This document shows, in pieces, positions 1 through 8,693 of a DNA stretch of 64,000 nucleotides. Where the stretch lies: contig NZ_WWCS01000023.1 of assembly GCF_009857535.1 (NCBI RefSeq), forward strand, positions 1-64,000. Reading direction: 5' to 3'. Numbering within the stretch: position 1 is the first letter of the stretch; every line of letters begins with the position of its first letter. The notes under the pieces are model-generated. The model saw only the letters and a list, made by a program, of their open reading frames with translations, did not search any database and was not told the DNA's origin. Source of the stretch: Duganella margarita. GTDB lineage: Bacteria; Pseudomonadota; Gammaproteobacteria; Burkholderiales; Burkholderiaceae_D. A program made the position numbers and the translations under genes.

Positions 1-606
1 GGCCGGCGCGCCGTGGCGCTGCAGTGCGACCTGGCCGACGAGGCGGCGGTGCGCCAGCTGCTGCCGCGCGCGGTGGCGGCGCTGGGCGGCGTGCAGTGCG
101 TGGTCAACAACGCCTCGCTGTTCGACTACGACAGCGCCGACGACTTCAGCTACGCCCGGCTGGACGCCCACATGCACGCCAACGTCGCCGCGCCGATCCT
201 GCTGGCGCAGGCGCTGCACGCGGCCACGGCGGACGGCGCCCAGGCCGCCGTCATCAATCTGCTGGACCAGAAGCTGTACAATCTCAATCCTGATTTTTTG
301 TCGTACACCCTGTCCAAGGCTGCGCTGCACACCGCCACCACCATGCTGGCGCAGCAGCTGGCGCCGAAACTGCGGGTGGTCGGCATCGCGCCGGGCATCA
401 CCATGGTGTCCGGCGACCAGACCGACGCCGGTTTCGCCAACGCGCACCAGCAAACGCCGCTGGGCCGTTCCAGCACCCCGGACGACATCGCCGACAGCGT
501 GGTCTACGCCGCCTCGGCGCGCGCGCTGACCGGCGCCACGTTGCTGGTCGACGGCGGCCAGCACCTGCTGCCGCTGCCGCGCGACGTGATGTTCCTGGCT
601 AAATAA
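1..606 (+). CDS. folM: SDR oxidoreductase, pteridine/dihydromonapterin reductase-like (5' end outside window)
   Basis: A short-chain dehydrogenase whose frame is open to the left edge; the N-terminal Gly-rich cofactor motif lies outside. Visible parts are the NNAS turn, YTLSK (the YxxxK catalytic pair), IAPG and a C-terminal VDGG. Thirteen residues before the catalytic Tyr, where most SDRs carry Ser, there is Asp (INLLDQK). This is the Asp-Tyr-Lys arrangement known from pteridine reductase PTR1 and FolM. folB follows directly, which supports a role in reducing pterins or folates with NADPH. The FolM-type function is inferred; a generic SDR remains possible. Confidence 0.7.
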   Translation, partial: GRRAVALQCDLADEAAVRQLLPRAVAALGGVQCVVNNASLFDYDSADDFSYARLDAHMHANVAAPILLAQALHAATADGAQAAVINLLDQKLYNLNPDFLSYTLSKAALHTATTMLAQQLAPKLRVVGIAPGITMVSGDQTDAGFANAHQQTPLGRSSTPDDIADSVVYAASARALTGATLLVDGGQHLLPLPRDVMFLAK

Positions 607-642
607 GCTGGCCAAATAAATTTAATCGAAAAAAGGTTCCCC

Positions 643-1041
643 ATGCTGTCCGCCCTGATTCACCCGCAACTGAACGACTGCCGCCGCCTGTTCCTGCGCA
701 ACTACGAAGTCATGATCAACATCGGCGTCTACGAGTTCGAGAAAAAAGGCGAGCAGCGCCTGCTGATCAACGTCGACCTGTACATCCCGCTGGCGCTGTC
801 GTCGCCGACCCACGACCAGCTGGACGAAGTGGTCGACTACGACTTCATCCGCGACACCATCGCCAAGCGCATGGCGCGCGGCCACGTGCAGCTGCAGGAA
901 ACCCTGTGCGACGACATCGTGCGCGCGATGCTGGAACACCCGAGCGTGCGCGCCGCGCGCGTCTCGACCATGAAGCCCGACGTCTATCCGGATTGCGAAG
1001 GCGTGGGCGTTGAAGTATTCAAGATCAAGGAAGCAGCATGA
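643..1041 (+). CDS. folB: dihydroneopterin aldolase
   Basis: A 132-residue FolB-like protein. Known family role: cleavage of 7,8-dihydroneopterin to 6-hydroxymethyl-dihydropterin and glycolaldehyde in cytoplasmic folate synthesis. The sequence has the family N-terminal strand (FLRNYEVMINIGVYEFEK), a GEQ turn, VVDYDFIRDTI and a C-terminal MKPDVYPDCEGVGVEVF stretch with the conserved late Lys and Glu. The length is slightly above the usual 115-125 because of a short N-terminal extension. The ATG has an AAGG about 7 nt upstream. It sits 36 nt after the SDR gene and overlaps ttcA by 4 nt (ATGA), so the three probably form one operon. Confidence 0.9.
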   Translation: MLSALIHPQLNDCRRLFLRNYEVMINIGVYEFEKKGEQRLLINVDLYIPLALSSPTHDQLDEVVDYDFIRDTIAKRMARGHVQLQETLCDDIVRAMLEHPSVRAARVSTMKPDVYPDCEGVGVEVFKIKEAA

Positions 1042-1958
1042 ACGCCGTCATCGACGACACCATCAGTGTGAAGAGCGCTGAAAAAATCGCCCACGAAAAC
1101 AACAAGCTGCACAAGCGTTTGTGCCGCCTGGTCGGCCAGGCCATCGGCGACTTCAACATGATTGAAGACGGCGACAAGGTCATGGTCTGCCTGTCCGGCG
1201 GCAAGGACTCGTACGCGCTGCTGGACATCCTGATGACGCTGCGCGAACGGGCGCCGATCAACTTCGAGCTCGTCGCGGTCAACCTCGACCAGAAACAGCC
1301 GAACTTCCCGGCCGACATCCTGCCGGCCTACCTGGACAAGCTGGGCGTGGCGTACCACATCGAAAACCAGGACACCTACAGCATCGTCAAGCGCCTGATC
1401 CCGGAAGGCAAGACCACCTGCTCGCTGTGTTCGCGCCTGCGCCGCGGCATCCTGTACCGCGTGGCCGATGAACTGGGCTGCAACAAGATCGCGCTGGGCC
1501 ACCACCGCGACGACATCCTGGAAACCTTCTTCCTGAATATGTTCTTCGGCGGGAAAATCAAGGGCATGCCGGCCAAGCTGGTGTCGGACGACGGCAAGCA
1601 CATGGTGATCCGTCCGCTGGCGTATGTGAAGGAAGAAGACACCGAGCGCTACGCTGCGGTCAAGGGCTTCCCGATCATCCCGTGCGACCTGTGCGGCTCG
1701 CAGGAAAACCTGCAGCGCAAGCAGATCAAGAACATGCTGCGCGACTGGGAGAAAAAGCATCCCGGCCGCGTGGAGAACATCTTCTCGTCGCTGTCGACGG
1801 TGGTGCCGTCGCACCTGATGGACCGCGACCTGTTCGGCTTCAAGGACATCAAGGCCGACGGCCTGGCCAACCCGCTGGGCGACATCGCCTTCGACGAAGA
1901 ACCCTGCTCGACGCCAACCACCATGCCCGGCATCATTTCGCTACAGCGGGAAGACTGA
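1038..1958 (+). CDS. ttcA: tRNA 2-thiocytidine(32) synthetase
   Basis: TtcA thiolates cytidine 32 of certain tRNAs in an ATP- and Fe-S-dependent reaction. The PP-loop SGGKDS is at about residues 53-58. Two CxxC pairs expected for the Fe-S cluster are visible, TTCSLCSR near 128-133 and PCDLCGSQ near 217-221. GHHRDD follows the first pair as in the family. The length of 306 aa is normal (E. coli about 311). The start codon overlaps the folB stop (ATGA), indicating translational coupling. Confidence 0.95.
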   Translation: MNAVIDDTISVKSAEKIAHENNKLHKRLCRLVGQAIGDFNMIEDGDKVMVCLSGGKDSYALLDILMTLRERAPINFELVAVNLDQKQPNFPADILPAYLDKLGVAYHIENQDTYSIVKRLIPEGKTTCSLCSRLRRGILYRVADELGCNKIALGHHRDDILETFFLNMFFGGKIKGMPAKLVSDDGKHMVIRPLAYVKEEDTERYAAVKGFPIIPCDLCGSQENLQRKQIKNMLRDWEKKHPGRVENIFSSLSTVVPSHLMDRDLFGFKDIKADGLANPLGDIAFDEEPCSTPTTMPGIISLQRED

Positions 1959-1984
1959 CTTTTAACGACCAACAGGAGCTGGCC

Positions 1985-2224
1985 ATGACTGACATCTTGA
2001 GCATCGAAATTCCGGTAACGCCAGAATTGAAAGAAGCCGTAGAACAGATTTCTGCCTTGTCCGGCCAGCCTCCAACTGAAATCGCCCAGCAAGCATTGCG
2101 ACATTATGTAGGCTGGCGCGGCGCCCAACTAGCTGATTTGCAAAAGGGCATAGCGGCGGCCGATCAGGGAGAGTTCGCTTCCGAAGATGAGGTCAACGCG
2201 GTATTCACGCGTTATGGCGCCTAA
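1985..2224 (+). CDS. ribbon-helix-helix type antitoxin, probably of a ParDE/RelBE module
   Basis: A 79-residue acidic protein. Its N-terminal half (IEIPVTPELKEAVEQISAL, then PTEIAQQALRHYV) looks like a CopG/ParD-type beta-strand plus two helices. The C-terminal half (LQKGIAAADQGEF, EDEVNAVF) resembles the toxin-neutralising tail of ParD/RelB antitoxins. The ATG at 1985 has a strong AGGAG about 8 nt upstream; longer readings upstream are only the ttcA shadow. Base composition is visibly less GC-rich than the neighbours, which suggests acquisition. The adjoining toxin reading frame is truncated, so this is probably an orphan antitoxin. The family is inferred from motif style, not a search. Confidence 0.7.
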   Translation: MTDILSIEIPVTPELKEAVEQISALSGQPPTEIAQQALRHYVGWRGAQLADLQKGIAAADQGEFASEDEVNAVFTRYGA

Positions 2225-2322
2225 CTTTCAGGTCAGATGGACCAGGCGCGCGCTCACTAACCTGGACGGCATCGTTCAATTCATCGCCAAGGACAAGCCA
2301 CAAGCGGCCCACAAACTCGCGA
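2214..2322 (+). pseudogene. truncated ParE/RelE-type toxin remnant
   Basis: It begins with ATG at 2214, overlapping the antitoxin stop by 11 nt as intact toxin-antitoxin pairs do. About 36 residues resemble the N-terminus of ParE-type toxins (VRWTRRALTNLDGIVQFIAKD, KPQAAHKLA). Beyond that the frame stays open but reads only as antisense of the neighbouring channel gene, without the central and C-terminal ParE motifs. A full toxin would be about 95-105 residues. The 3' part therefore seems to have been deleted, with the junction near 2310-2330. The end coordinate is approximate. Confidence 0.6.
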
Positions 2323-2375
2323 TCGCGCTAGTTTTATTTGGCAGCAGTCCTGCACATACAGCACTAAAACAACGT

Positions 2376-2978
2376 TTAGCGCTCCTTCAGCACCGGCAGC
2401 GTCAGTGCCAGGCGGATCGCCAGCAGCCGCACGCAGAAGCCGACCGTCAGCGCCACCAGCGTCGCCACATGCGGGTCGACGCCGAGGTGCAGCTGGCCCA
2501 TGTACAGCGCGCCGGTCAGCAGCGCCACGGTGGCGTACAGGTCGCGCTTGAGCACCAGCGGCACCTGGTTGCACAGGATGTCGCGCAGCAGGCCGCCGGC
2601 GATGCCAGTAATCATGCCCATCAGGATCACCACCGACACATGCGCACCGGTGGTGGCGGCGACGTCGCAGCCGATGATGGAAAACGCCACCAGTCCTAAT
2701 GCGTCCAGCAGCAGGAAGGCCGATTCGAAGCGCGCCAGCCAGCGCGCCATCAACGCCGCCACCATCGCCGCGCCGACCGTGATGGCCAGGTACTGCGGAT
2801 GCGCCACCCAGCCCAGCGGATAGTGCCCGAGCAGCACGTCGCGGATCGAACCGCCGCCCAGCGCCGTGACGGTGCCGACCAGCGCCAGTCCGAACAAGTC
2901 CATCTTGCGGCGCATCGCCATCAGCGCGCCGGACGCCGCTTCGGCCGATATGGCCACCAGATAAATAAAATAAAGCAC
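2376..2978 (-). CDS. TRIC-type trimeric cation channel family protein (UPF0126/YadS)
   Basis: An inner-membrane protein of about 200 residues with seven predicted hydrophobic segments arranged as two repeats. Each repeat carries the family GGxxRD signature (GGGSIRD near 41-47 and GGLLRD in the second half). Members are described as TRIC-like cation channels; the physiological substrate is uncertain, and a glycine-transport role has been proposed for some relatives. I chose the GTG at 2978 because AGGTGG lies 2-7 nt before it; a TTG twelve bases upstream has no ribosome binding site. It is transcribed towards the broken toxin gene. Confidence 0.8.
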   Translation of the reverse strand: MLYFIYLVAISAEAASGALMAMRRKMDLFGLALVGTVTALGGGSIRDVLLGHYPLGWVAHPQYLAITVGAAMVAALMARWLARFESAFLLLDALGLVAFSIIGCDVAATTGAHVSVVILMGMITGIAGGLLRDILCNQVPLVLKRDLYATVALLTGALYMGQLHLGVDPHVATLVALTVGFCVRLLAIRLALTLPVLKER

Positions 2979-3030
2979 ACGCCACCTCAAATCAAAGAGG
3001 CGGCATTATGCATCAGCGAGCCGCCGGCGA

Positions 3031-4806
3031 TCAGTATTTCTGTGCGGTGCGCAGCACCGGATACAGGTTGTAGCGCTCATCCCACGAGGCGTGGCGCCGG
3101 GCGAAGAACTCCAGCCGCTTCTGCGGACTCTTTTCGAAATCCGGCTCGGTGTCCAGCTTCTTCTGGAATTCCGCACGCAGCGCCGGATCGGCTTCCAGCT
3201 GGTCGCGCGCCACTTCCTCGGCCACGTAATCCTCCATGTACTCCTTGCGCTCGAAGGCGTTATTGAATTCGCCCCAGGCCAGCAGGCCATCGGCGCCGCG
3301 CGGCTCCAGCATGGTCATCACCAGCCGCGCCTTCGGCTGCGCAATCGGCACGAACAAGGAACCCTTGGTCAGCGCGCGGCGTTCGCGGTTCCAGTCGCCT
3401 TCCACCGCCAGCGTCTGATGGCCCTCGAACGACTGCGCGCCGAACTTGGTCTTGGTGGCGCGGAAGGTCTCCACCTCGGCCGCCATCTGGTCTTCCTTGA
3501 TCACCTTGAACTCGATGCCGTGCTGTTTGAGCTTGGCGCCGACCCACGCGGCCTGCGCCAGCGGCACGATGTAGCCGCCCTGTGGCGCCTTGATCCACAG
3601 GTCCGGCACCACTTCGTCGCGCAGCGGCACGGTCCACATCTGCGGCTTGCTCTCGTCGTAGCGGGTCCACAGGCCGCCCGACACCACCGAATGTTCGCGC
3701 GTATATTCATAGCCGGTGAACTGGATGGTCTTGGTGTTGAAGGTGGTGCGATAGCTGAGCGGGAACTCGCCGCCCCCCATCGCCACCGCACGCGCGTCGG
3801 CCTCCCTGGTCAGCTTCTGCCACTCCTGGCCATGCTGCGCCACCTGCGACAGCAGCGAGACGATGGTGTTGTGGGTAATGCGCACGCGGGTCGGATAGTC
3901 CTTCCACGAATGGGTCTCCACCAGCATGGCAAAGCGGTTACGCATCGGGAAGTAGCCGGTCGAGAAGCGCGGCGTCGACATGCTGTCGACAAAACCGGAG
4001 GCCGGATCGTCTTCCTTGGCGAAGGAGATGTAATACGGTTTCGGGTCCGAGCCTTGCGCCTTCAGGTCCGCCATCACATTGTTCTGCAAGGCGGCGCCGG
4101 CCACTTTCAGCGCTTCGTCGCCGCCATGCACCGGCTCCACCTGGATCGACACGTCCGGCTGGAACTTGGCGCCGTCGGTCACGTGCAGGTCGACGTAGGC
4201 CAGCGGGTCCCAGGCGTTGACCAGCGCCAGCATGGCCTGCATTTCCGGCGCATCGGCCTTGACGTAGTCACGATTGAGGTTGTAGTTCTGCGCCGTGACG
4301 CGCCAGCCCATTTCCACCGGGCCGCGCTGGTTCGGGCGGTTGTTCTTGCCGAAGCGCTCGTGACCATCGACGTTGAACACCGGGACGAACAACAGCACCT
4401 GCCTGTCCAGCGCACCCTGCGCCACCTTGCCTTCGAGCGCCTCGCGCAGCGCCAGGAAGCCGGCGTCCTTGCCGTCGATTTCCCCGGCGTGGATGCCGCC
4501 CTGGATCAGCATGACCGGCACGCCCTTCTTCTTCGCCTGCTCGGCGCTCAGGGCGCCGGTGCGGGTGACGGCCAGCGCCAGCATCGGCCGGCCTTCCGGC
4601 GTGCGGCCGAATTCAAAGCAGCGCACCTGTTTCGGGTAGGCTTTCTGGAACTGTGCGCACAGCGCGATCACTTCATCATAACGGCCGGTGCTCTGGAAGC
4701 CGGAGCGTTCGGAGATGGTGCTCAGCGGTGCGGTGGTGGGGGCAGGCGCGGCGAAGGCCAGCGTGGAGGTGGCGGCAAAGGCAAGCAGTATGGCGGAACG
4801 AATCAT
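3031..4806 (-). CDS. secreted M14-family zinc carboxypeptidase
   Basis: A 591-residue exported metallopeptidase. Residues 1-19 form a signal peptide ending AFA. The M14 zinc site is visible as H106-x-x-E109 in GGIHAGEIDG and the third ligand H208 in YVDLHVTDG. NLNRDY near 176-181 supplies substrate-binding Asn/Arg. The E in LVETHSW near 298 is the likely catalytic Glu. The roughly 250-residue region after the catalytic domain has no motif I recognise. It probably trims peptides in the periplasm or outside the cell. It is monocistronic by spacing. Confidence 0.85.
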   Translation of the reverse strand: MIRSAILLAFAATSTLAFAAPAPTTAPLSTISERSGFQSTGRYDEVIALCAQFQKAYPKQVRCFEFGRTPEGRPMLALAVTRTGALSAEQAKKKGVPVMLIQGGIHAGEIDGKDAGFLALREALEGKVAQGALDRQVLLFVPVFNVDGHERFGKNNRPNQRGPVEMGWRVTAQNYNLNRDYVKADAPEMQAMLALVNAWDPLAYVDLHVTDGAKFQPDVSIQVEPVHGGDEALKVAGAALQNNVMADLKAQGSDPKPYYISFAKEDDPASGFVDSMSTPRFSTGYFPMRNRFAMLVETHSWKDYPTRVRITHNTIVSLLSQVAQHGQEWQKLTREADARAVAMGGGEFPLSYRTTFNTKTIQFTGYEYTREHSVVSGGLWTRYDESKPQMWTVPLRDEVVPDLWIKAPQGGYIVPLAQAAWVGAKLKQHGIEFKVIKEDQMAAEVETFRATKTKFGAQSFEGHQTLAVEGDWNRERRALTKGSLFVPIAQPKARLVMTMLEPRGADGLLAWGEFNNAFERKEYMEDYVAEEVARDQLEADPALRAEFQKKLDTEPDFEKSPQKRLEFFARRHASWDERYNLYPVLRTAQKY

Positions 4807-4833
4807 GGAGAGGCTTCCAGCGAGGTTGATCGA

Positions 4834-4855
4834 CCGATGCCTGTGCCGGCATCGG
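4834..4855. terminator. hairpin downstream of the S41 protease gene
   Basis: A perfect 8-bp stem (CCGATGCC / GGCATCGG) with a 6-nt loop lies in the 69-bp gap between the M14 promoter side and the S41 stop codon. No T-run follows on the minus strand. It may act as an mRNA 3' stabiliser or weak terminator rather than a full intrinsic terminator. Confidence 0.4.
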
Positions 4856-4875
4856 ATGCGAGAAAATTATAGTGC

Positions 4876-6462
4876 TTAGCGCAGGCGTATCGCAATCTGC
4901 TTCCCTTGCGGTCGCTCCACCTGCAACGGATTGATCTTCAGACTACGGTTGCGCATCGGCGTGGCCGGGCACACGCCAGTGGCGCGGTAGCTCAGCGCCG
5001 CCGCCAGCATGCCTTCCGACGTGTCACCCATTTCGTGCGCCAGGTCGTCATCTACTTTGCAGGTCGGCGCAAAGCCATCGGCGTAGTCGCCAAAACCCTT
5101 GTTGTTCGCGCCCTGCGCCTCGATCGCGAAATAGGTCGTGCCGCAGTTGGGCACTGGGGTAAAAACGTACGGCTTGCCGCAGGTCTCGCCGCCGATCAGC
5201 GTCACCTCGATATCCACGCCGCGCAGGCCGTTGATCACCGACTCGCTGGCCGAACAGGTGCCCGGCGTGGTCAGTATCGTGACCCGTTTCAATCCCAGGT
5301 AAGGCAGCACGGTACCGGCCTTCATCAAGGTTGACGACAAGCCGGCGGCAGTGGCAGCGAACAACTGCGGCTTCGCCACCTTCTGCTTGTCGTTGCGGTG
5401 CACCTGCTCAAATATTTTGCCCTTGGTGGCGTCCGGACCGGCGATCATATACGCCAGCTCCGCAGCCAGCACCACATAACCGCCGCCGTTGTAGCGCATG
5501 TCCAGCATCAGGTCAGATACGCCGGCGCTCTTGAAGCGGGTGAAGGCGTCGGCCAACTGGCTCTCCGCCACCGCATTGTGGTCATGGAATTGCAAATAGC
5601 CGACGGTGCCGCTGGCCGACGCCAACACCCTATCATTTTGCACCGGCGCCGCTACCACATTGGCGGCGGTGAGCGTAACCGGCAGCGAGGCGCCACCGCG
5701 CGACAGCACAAACGGGTAGCTGTCGCCGGCCTTGGCCGGTGACAGGCCGGCATTGATGGCGGCCACGCCCTGAACGGTGATGTCCTGCATATCGACGCCA
5801 TTCACCGACAGCAGCGTGTCGCCGCGGTGCAGGCCGGCGAGGGCCGCCGGCGATCCCGGCTCCACCATGGCCACCGCCCACACGCGTGGTAACACGCCAC
5901 TGGCGGTGTGCGACCAGGTAATGCCATAACCCAGTTCCACGCCGCCCAGGCTCATTGCTTGCCAGACGTCGGTGGGATAGGTGAAGTGGAAACGGTCCTT
6001 GGCGCGGCCGCTCGGCGTGATGGCGGACGTCTTCAGCGCAGCGAAGTAGTCGACCGTGGTTTTATAGTCTGCCATGTTCAGCTTGGGCAGCTCCTTGTAC
6101 CAGAGGTACATCTCGTCGACATAAGAGTATAGCCAGCGCTGCTCGTCGTTCAGCGTGCCCTGGGTCTGGCCTATGGCCGGGTGTTCGCACCGGCCGAGCA
6201 GCGTGAGCCAGTCCGGCAACGAATTCACCGGCGGCGTGACCGGCGGCGGCGTGACCGGTGGATCGATCACTGGTGGCGTAACTGGTGGCGGCTCGGTAAC
6301 TGGCGGCGTCACAGGTGGCGGCTCGGTGACTGGCGGCGTCGCTGTAATAGGTGGTTCGACCGGCGGCGTGACGGTGACGGGTGGTGGCGGCGACGAACCG
6401 CCGCCGCAAGCACTCAACACTGCCGCCGTGGCGGCGCAAGACAAAACAGTTAGAAATCTCAT
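4876..6462 (-). CDS. S41-family C-terminal processing peptidase, lipoprotein with proline-rich linker
   Basis: A 528-residue serine protease. The ATG at 6462 gives a lipoprotein signal with lipobox LSAC and Cys19. Residues of roughly 25-75 form a P/V/T/E repeat linker (PPVTEPPPVTPP units). A PDZ domain follows (GSPAALAGLHRGDTLLSVNG). The S41 core carries DMRYNGGG, then TCSASE with the nucleophilic Ser and, about 25 residues later, GGETCGK with the probable general-base Lys. Its position is presumably the outer-membrane or periplasmic face. No clear ribosome binding site is seen, and the start lies just beyond the end of the LysR gene. Confidence 0.85.
   Translation of the reverse strand: MRFLTVLSCAATAAVLSACGGGSSPPPPVTVTPPVEPPITATPPVTEPPPVTPPVTEPPPVTPPVIDPPVTPPPVTPPVNSLPDWLTLLGRCEHPAIGQTQGTLNDEQRWLYSYVDEMYLWYKELPKLNMADYKTTVDYFAALKTSAITPSGRAKDRFHFTYPTDVWQAMSLGGVELGYGITWSHTASGVLPRVWAVAMVEPGSPAALAGLHRGDTLLSVNGVDMQDITVQGVAAINAGLSPAKAGDSYPFVLSRGGASLPVTLTAANVVAAPVQNDRVLASASGTVGYLQFHDHNAVAESQLADAFTRFKSAGVSDLMLDMRYNGGGYVVLAAELAYMIAGPDATKGKIFEQVHRNDKQKVAKPQLFAATAAGLSSTLMKAGTVLPYLGLKRVTILTTPGTCSASESVINGLRGVDIEVTLIGGETCGKPYVFTPVPNCGTTYFAIEAQGANNKGFGDYADGFAPTCKVDDDLAHEMGDTSEGMLAAALSYRATGVCPATPMRNRSLKINPLQVERPQGKQIAIRLR
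6269..6344. repeat. 30-bp tandem repeats encoding the proline-rich linker
   Basis: Two consecutive 30-bp units (6269-6298 and 6299-6328) differ at about five positions, followed by half a third unit. On the coding (minus) strand they give VTEPPPVTPP blocks. The tract is a likely site of copy-number change between strains. Confidence 0.75.
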
Positions 6463-6469
6463 TCGCGCA

Positions 6470-7381
6470 TTATGACTGCAAATCGGCGTCCTGACGCACC
6501 AGCTCCGCCAGCCATTCGGCAAAAACCCGCAGGCGCGGCGACGCCATGCGGCCCTGCGGATACAGCAGCGACACCGGCATCGGCGTCGGCGGCGTGGTGG
6601 CCAGCACTTCGACCAGCGCGCCGCTGGTCAGGTGCGCGCGCACCTGGTAGCGCGCGATCTGCGCCAGCCCCATGCCCTGCAATACGCAGCTGACACTGGC
6701 CTCGGCATCGTTGACCGCGATGGCGCTGCGCACCTCGGTGGTCACCACGCGGCCGTCGACCACAAAGTCCCAGTCGAACGGGCGGCCGGTGCGGCCGGAA
6801 AAATGCGACACGCAGCGATGCTCGCCCAGATCGCTCCAAACCTGCGGCACGCCATGCTGCTGCAAATAGGACGGCGCGGCGCAGGTGACAAAACGCATGC
6901 TGCCCAGCTGCCGGCCAATCATCGCCGAATCCTGCAAGGCGCCGATGCGCAGCGCGCAGTCGGCGCCCTCCTCGGTCAGGTCGCGCACGCGGTCGCTCAG
7001 GCTGACCACCAGGTCGATCTCCGGATAGCGGCGGCAGAAGACAGCGATATGCGGCATTACCACATTGCGGCCGAAAGTGCCGGGCAACTCGACCCGCAGC
7101 TTGCCACGTGGGGGGCCGCCGCCCTGGCCACGATAGGTACTCTCAGCGTCCTCCACTGCCTGTAGAATTTCCAGACACTTGCGAAAGTAATCGGCGCCGT
7201 CCGGCGTCAGCGACAGGCGGCGCGTGGTCCGCTGCAGCAGCTGGGTGCCAAGGAAGGCTTCCAGCTTCTTGATGGTGGCGGTGAGCGCGGCGCGCGGCAG
7301 ATCCAGCGTCTCGGCGGCCTTGGTGTAGCTATTGGCCTCAACGATCCGCACAAACGTCTGCATGGCTTTGAGTCTGTCCAT
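6470..7381 (-). CDS. LysR-family transcriptional regulator
   Basis: A 303-residue regulator of typical length. The N-terminal winged helix-turn-helix is clear (MDRLKAMQTFVRIVEANSYT, then KAAETLDLPRAALTATIKKLE), followed by RRLSLTPDG. The rest is the periplasmic-binding-like effector domain (PRGKLRVELPGTFGR; DLVVSLSDR). It is divergent from the MFS transporter gene with about 100 bp between start codons, the usual layout for a LysR regulator and its target. The inducer is unknown. Confidence 0.9.
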   Translation of the reverse strand: MDRLKAMQTFVRIVEANSYTKAAETLDLPRAALTATIKKLEAFLGTQLLQRTTRRLSLTPDGADYFRKCLEILQAVEDAESTYRGQGGGPPRGKLRVELPGTFGRNVVMPHIAVFCRRYPEIDLVVSLSDRVRDLTEEGADCALRIGALQDSAMIGRQLGSMRFVTCAAPSYLQQHGVPQVWSDLGEHRCVSHFSGRTGRPFDWDFVVDGRVVTTEVRSAIAVNDAEASVSCVLQGMGLAQIARYQVRAHLTSGALVEVLATTPPTPMPVSLLYPQGRMASPRLRVFAEWLAELVRQDADLQS

Positions 7382-7383
7382 TG

Positions 7384-7398
7384 TTCACATTTTGTGAA
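7384..7398. promoter_or_regulatory. palindrome at the lysR start, possible autoregulatory operator
   Basis: TTCACA-TTT-TGTGAA is a perfect 6+6 inverted repeat two bases upstream of the LysR initiation codon, in the divergent promoter region. Its position fits a LysR-type recall site that represses its own gene. Binding is inference. Confidence 0.4.
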
Positions 7399-7482
7399 AG
7401 GTGTGGAGCCATTATGCCCTAATTATCTTTGGGCGAGTTTTGCCTAGAATTGACCTATCGAAATCTCCACTGGAGTCACATC

Positions 7483-8691
7483 ATGAACAAAGAACAAGAT
7501 ATCAGTCCCGGCATGGTTACCCTGCTGGCGACCGCCACTGGCCTGATCGTGGCCAGCCTGTATTACGCCCAAACCCTGGTCGGCCCGATCAGCGCCTCCA
7601 CCGGCCTGTCGCCGGAAGCGGCCGGCCTGATCGTCACGCTGACGCAGATCGGCTACTGTATCGGCCTGCTGTTCATCGTGCCGCTGGGCGACCTGCTGGA
7701 AAACCGCCGCCTGATCTTCACCGGCCTGCTGTTCACCTCGGCCATGCTGGTGCTGGCCGCGATCAGCAGCAGCGCCTGGATGTTCCTGACCGCGGCGCTG
7801 GGCATCGGCCTCGGTTCGGTGGCGGCGCAGATCATCGTGCCGTTCGCCGCCCACCTGTCGAAGGAATCGACGCGCGGCGTCACCGTCGGCAAAGTGGTCA
7901 GCGGCCTGCTGCTGGGGATCATGCTGTCGCGTCCTGCGGCCAGCCTGATCGCCGACGCCACCAGCTGGCACGTGGTGTTCGGCGGCGCCGCCGTCATGGT
8001 GCTGATCGTCGCCTTCGTGCTGCGCGCCAAACTGCCGGTGCGCACGCCGCAACACCACATCACCTATCCGAAGCTGATGTCGTCGCTGTGGCACCTGTTC
8101 CTGCAAACGCCGGTGCTGCGTCGCCGCGCTGCGTACCACGCCGGCCTGTTTGGTTCGTTCAGCCTGTTCTGGACCGTGACGCCGCTGATGCTGTCGGGCC
8201 CTGAGTTCCATCTGTCGCAGACCGGCATCGCCATTTTTGCGCTGGTAGGCATGGCTGGTGCGGTGGCTTCGCCGATCGCCGGCAAGCTGGCAGACAAAGG
8301 CCACACGCTGATGGCAACCGCCGCCGCGCTGGCACTGGGTGTGATTGGATTTGTACTGCCGCTGGTGGTGCCAGGTTCGCGCAACGTCGCATTGGCCGTG
8401 CTGGTGATCGCATCGATCGTGCTGGATATGGGTGTGGCGGCCAACCTGGTGCTGGGCCAACGCGCCATCTTCTCGCTGGGTGCGGAAGTGCGCAGCCGTC
8501 TGAATGGCGTCTACTTCGCGCTGTTCTTCGCCGGTGGCGCCGCCGGTTCGGCGCTGGGCGGCTGGATGTTCGCCACCCACGGCTGGAAAGCCGCGCTGCT
8601 GACCGGCGCAGCCTTCAACGGCGCGGCACTGCTGTACTGGGTGACCGAGTATCTCGGCCACACCAGCCAGCAGCGTAAAACGGCAGTGTAA
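7483..8691 (+). CDS. MFS transporter (drug/metabolite efflux type)
   Basis: A 402-residue inner-membrane protein with about 12 hydrophobic segments. It carries the major-facilitator loop signature between helices 2 and 3 (PLGDLLENRRLI, a GxLaDrxGrr variant) and a weaker repeat in the second half (GKLADKGHTLM). The ATG at 7483 has TGGAG about 9 nt upstream; the longer upstream reading has no support. The YbhL/AraJ-like fold suggests export of small molecules. Control by the divergent LysR is likely, but the substrate cannot be named from the sequence. Confidence 0.85.
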   Translation: MNKEQDISPGMVTLLATATGLIVASLYYAQTLVGPISASTGLSPEAAGLIVTLTQIGYCIGLLFIVPLGDLLENRRLIFTGLLFTSAMLVLAAISSSAWMFLTAALGIGLGSVAAQIIVPFAAHLSKESTRGVTVGKVVSGLLLGIMLSRPAASLIADATSWHVVFGGAAVMVLIVAFVLRAKLPVRTPQHHITYPKLMSSLWHLFLQTPVLRRRAAYHAGLFGSFSLFWTVTPLMLSGPEFHLSQTGIAIFALVGMAGAVASPIAGKLADKGHTLMATAAALALGVIGFVLPLVVPGSRNVALAVLVIASIVLDMGVAANLVLGQRAIFSLGAEVRSRLNGVYFALFFAGGAAGSALGGWMFATHGWKAALLTGAAFNGAALLYWVTEYLGHTSQQRKTAV

Positions 8692-8693
8692 TT

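Noticed and set aside
2187..2699. Full-length toxin gene in this open frame
   Set aside because: Only the first 36 residues after the ATG at 2214 look toxin-like; the rest is antisense to the channel gene.
3091..4872. A 593-codon plus-strand frame opposite the M14 carboxypeptidase
   Set aside because: Antisense shadow; the minus strand carries a signal peptide and the complete zinc site.
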